The position numbers and the translations under genes were made by a program. DNA of 6,347 bases from UBA4644 sp900555855 (GTDB lineage: Bacteria; Bacillota; Clostridia; Oscillospirales; Butyricicoccaceae): positions 1 through 6,347 of the forward strand of contig DAWAJD010000057.1 in NCBI GenBank assembly GCA_052289195.1, read 5' to 3'. Positions 5,829 through 6,347 of this stretch are shown in pieces. Numbering within the stretch: position 1 is the stretch's first letter; each line of letters begins with the position of its first letter. Below the pieces are notes generated by a model. That model was not told where the DNA came from and made no database searches. It worked only from the letters and a program-made list of their open reading frames with translations.

Positions 5829-6146
5829 TTATTCAAACATTTTGTTGAAAATATTCACCAGCAGCAGCATCAGCGCCAGAAACAGCGGCCAGAAGAGAAA
5901 GCCCGGCATGATGGAAAAGGCCTCCCCCTCTGCCGGGGCATATTCCACATACATCAGATGCCAGATCACATCGCACATCAGCGCCACGATGCAAAGTCCC
6001 GCCGCGCCGCAAAAAAAGCCCTTTTTCGTCCGGCCCAGCCTTGTGCAGAGCAGCAGCGCCAGATAACAGGCCGCCCCGATGCCCATGGCCGGCAATAGCC
6101 CCTGCCCGCCCTCCATAAAGCGGTATAGATAGATCGCAGTAAACAT
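5829..6146 (-). CDS. Small cysteine-rich membrane protein, 105 residues
   Basis: The protein begins MFTAIYLYRFMEGG and ends NIFNKMFE. Three hydrophobic helices are visible at about 16-36, 43-67 and 79-101, with a positively charged loop (RLGRTKK, 36-42) between the first two and an acidic loop (EYAPAEGEAF, 68-77) between the second and third. Five cysteines (27, 34, 46, 52, 58) fall in the first two helices, which is unusual for so small a membrane protein. The start at 6146 was chosen because AAAGGAG (6152-6158) lies 5 bases upstream; a longer in-frame reading from 6332 would translate the repeat elements and is rejected. A TATAAG at 6180-6175 might be the -10, without a recognisable -35. 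I recognise no family and assign no function. It is separated from methionine gamma-lyase by a hairpin and 123 bp. Confidence 0.75.
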   Translation of the reverse strand: MFTAIYLYRFMEGGQGLLPAMGIGAACYLALLLCTRLGRTKKGFFCGAAGLCIVALMCDVIWHLMYVEYAPAEGEAFSIMPGFLFWPLFLALMLLLVNIFNKMFE

Positions 6147-6200
6147 GGTTTCTCCTTTCCGGATCCTCGTCCCCCTTATACATGGGAGCTGGCCCCCTTG

Positions 6201-6246
6201 GCTCCCTCTGACGAGGGAGCTGTCGCCGCAGGCGACTGAGGGAGAG
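6201..6246 (+). repeat. Double-hairpin dispersed repeat, copy B
   Basis: This has the same architecture as copies A and C read in the opposite direction. A first stem GCTCCCTC/GAGGGAGC (6201-6208 with 6213-6220, loop TGAC) is followed by a second stem GTCGCC/GGCGAC (6222-6227 with 6231-6236, loop GCA), then TGAGGGAGAGA. The CCTCTGACGAGGGAG and GAGGGAGAGA blocks are shared with the other copies, but the second stem has entirely different sequence and still pairs. It sits in the 5' leader or promoter zone of the 105-residue protein gene. GGGAGC at 6184-6189 could compete for pairing with 6201-6206. Confidence 0.8.
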
Positions 6247-6296
6247 AATTCGCAATCCGTATGCTCTGCGCATCCCGCTTCACTGCAGGCCCGCTC

Positions 6297-6347
6297 TATC
6301 TCTCCCTCCGTCAAGCCCTTCGGGCTTGCCACCTCCCTCGTCAGAGG
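6297..6347 (-). repeat. Double-hairpin dispersed repeat, copy C (cut by window end)
   Basis: This is a near-copy of 4-54 (3 differences) and inverted relative to copy B. The second stem is CAAGCCC/GGGCTTG (6312-6318 with 6322-6328). The first stem starts at 6332-6339 and is cut off by the window end after GAGG. Copies B and C, about 50 bp apart and facing each other, together resemble a small inverted-repeat element of about 150-160 bp. No transposase is present. Confidence 0.78.

Noticed and set aside
5829..6332. A longer 167-residue version of the cysteine-rich membrane protein
   Set aside because: The extra 62 residues are translated repeat sequence, while the internal ATG at 6146 has an AAAGGAG site at the right distance.
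4..6347. CRISPR array suggested by repeated GAGGGAG motifs
   Set aside because: Only three copies, in mixed orientation, with irregular spacing and hairpin structure, and no cas genes.

Overview
The window looks like chromosomal DNA from a GC-rich gut Clostridia, most likely an Oscillospiraceae (Faecalibacterium/Subdoligranulum-like) relative. That is an inference from three things: GC-rich genes with AT-rich promoter gaps, strong AAGGAGG-type ribosome sites with sigma-A promoters, and a YlmH-type S4 protein beside MATE exporters. The dispersed double-hairpin repeats also fit what I recall from such genomes. No taxonomic marker is present.

Layout from left to right. Positions 4-58 hold a double-hairpin repeat (copy A), followed at 124-336 by a run of eight back-to-back stem-loops with no credible gene. 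A MATE-family exporter (347-1732, minus) follows, then a YlmH-like S4 RNA-binding protein (1847-2602, minus). The 130-bp gap to the next gene holds two overlapping divergent sigma-A promoters inside a 9-bp inverted repeat. The rightward promoter drives a second, different MATE exporter (2734-4113, plus), which ends at a strong bidirectional terminator (4145-4178). Beyond it, all genes are on the minus strand: a 59-residue two-helix membrane protein (4202-4381), a full-length methionine gamma-lyase (4512-5705) and a 105-residue cysteine-rich membrane protein (5829-6146). The right edge carries two inverted copies (B and C) of the same repeat family as copy A.

How the genes work together. The YlmH gene may be co-transcribed with the first MATE gene (114-bp gap, no strong promoter or terminator seen between them). 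YlmH and the second MATE gene share one divergent promoter region where only one polymerase can sit at a time, so their expression is probably coupled. Methionine gamma-lyase breaks methionine into methanethiol, ammonia and 2-oxobutyrate. It has its own promoter, is separated from the upstream gene by a hairpin, and its promoter resembles that of the 59-residue gene (TTGCAT, 17 bp, TATAyT).

The core genes belong to known families. The less ordinary parts are the non-coding ones: the symmetric divergent promoter, the tandem stem-loop block, the covarying repeat hairpins and the two unannotated small membrane proteins. I see no clear new multi-gene system, defence island, CRISPR array, tRNA or rRNA.
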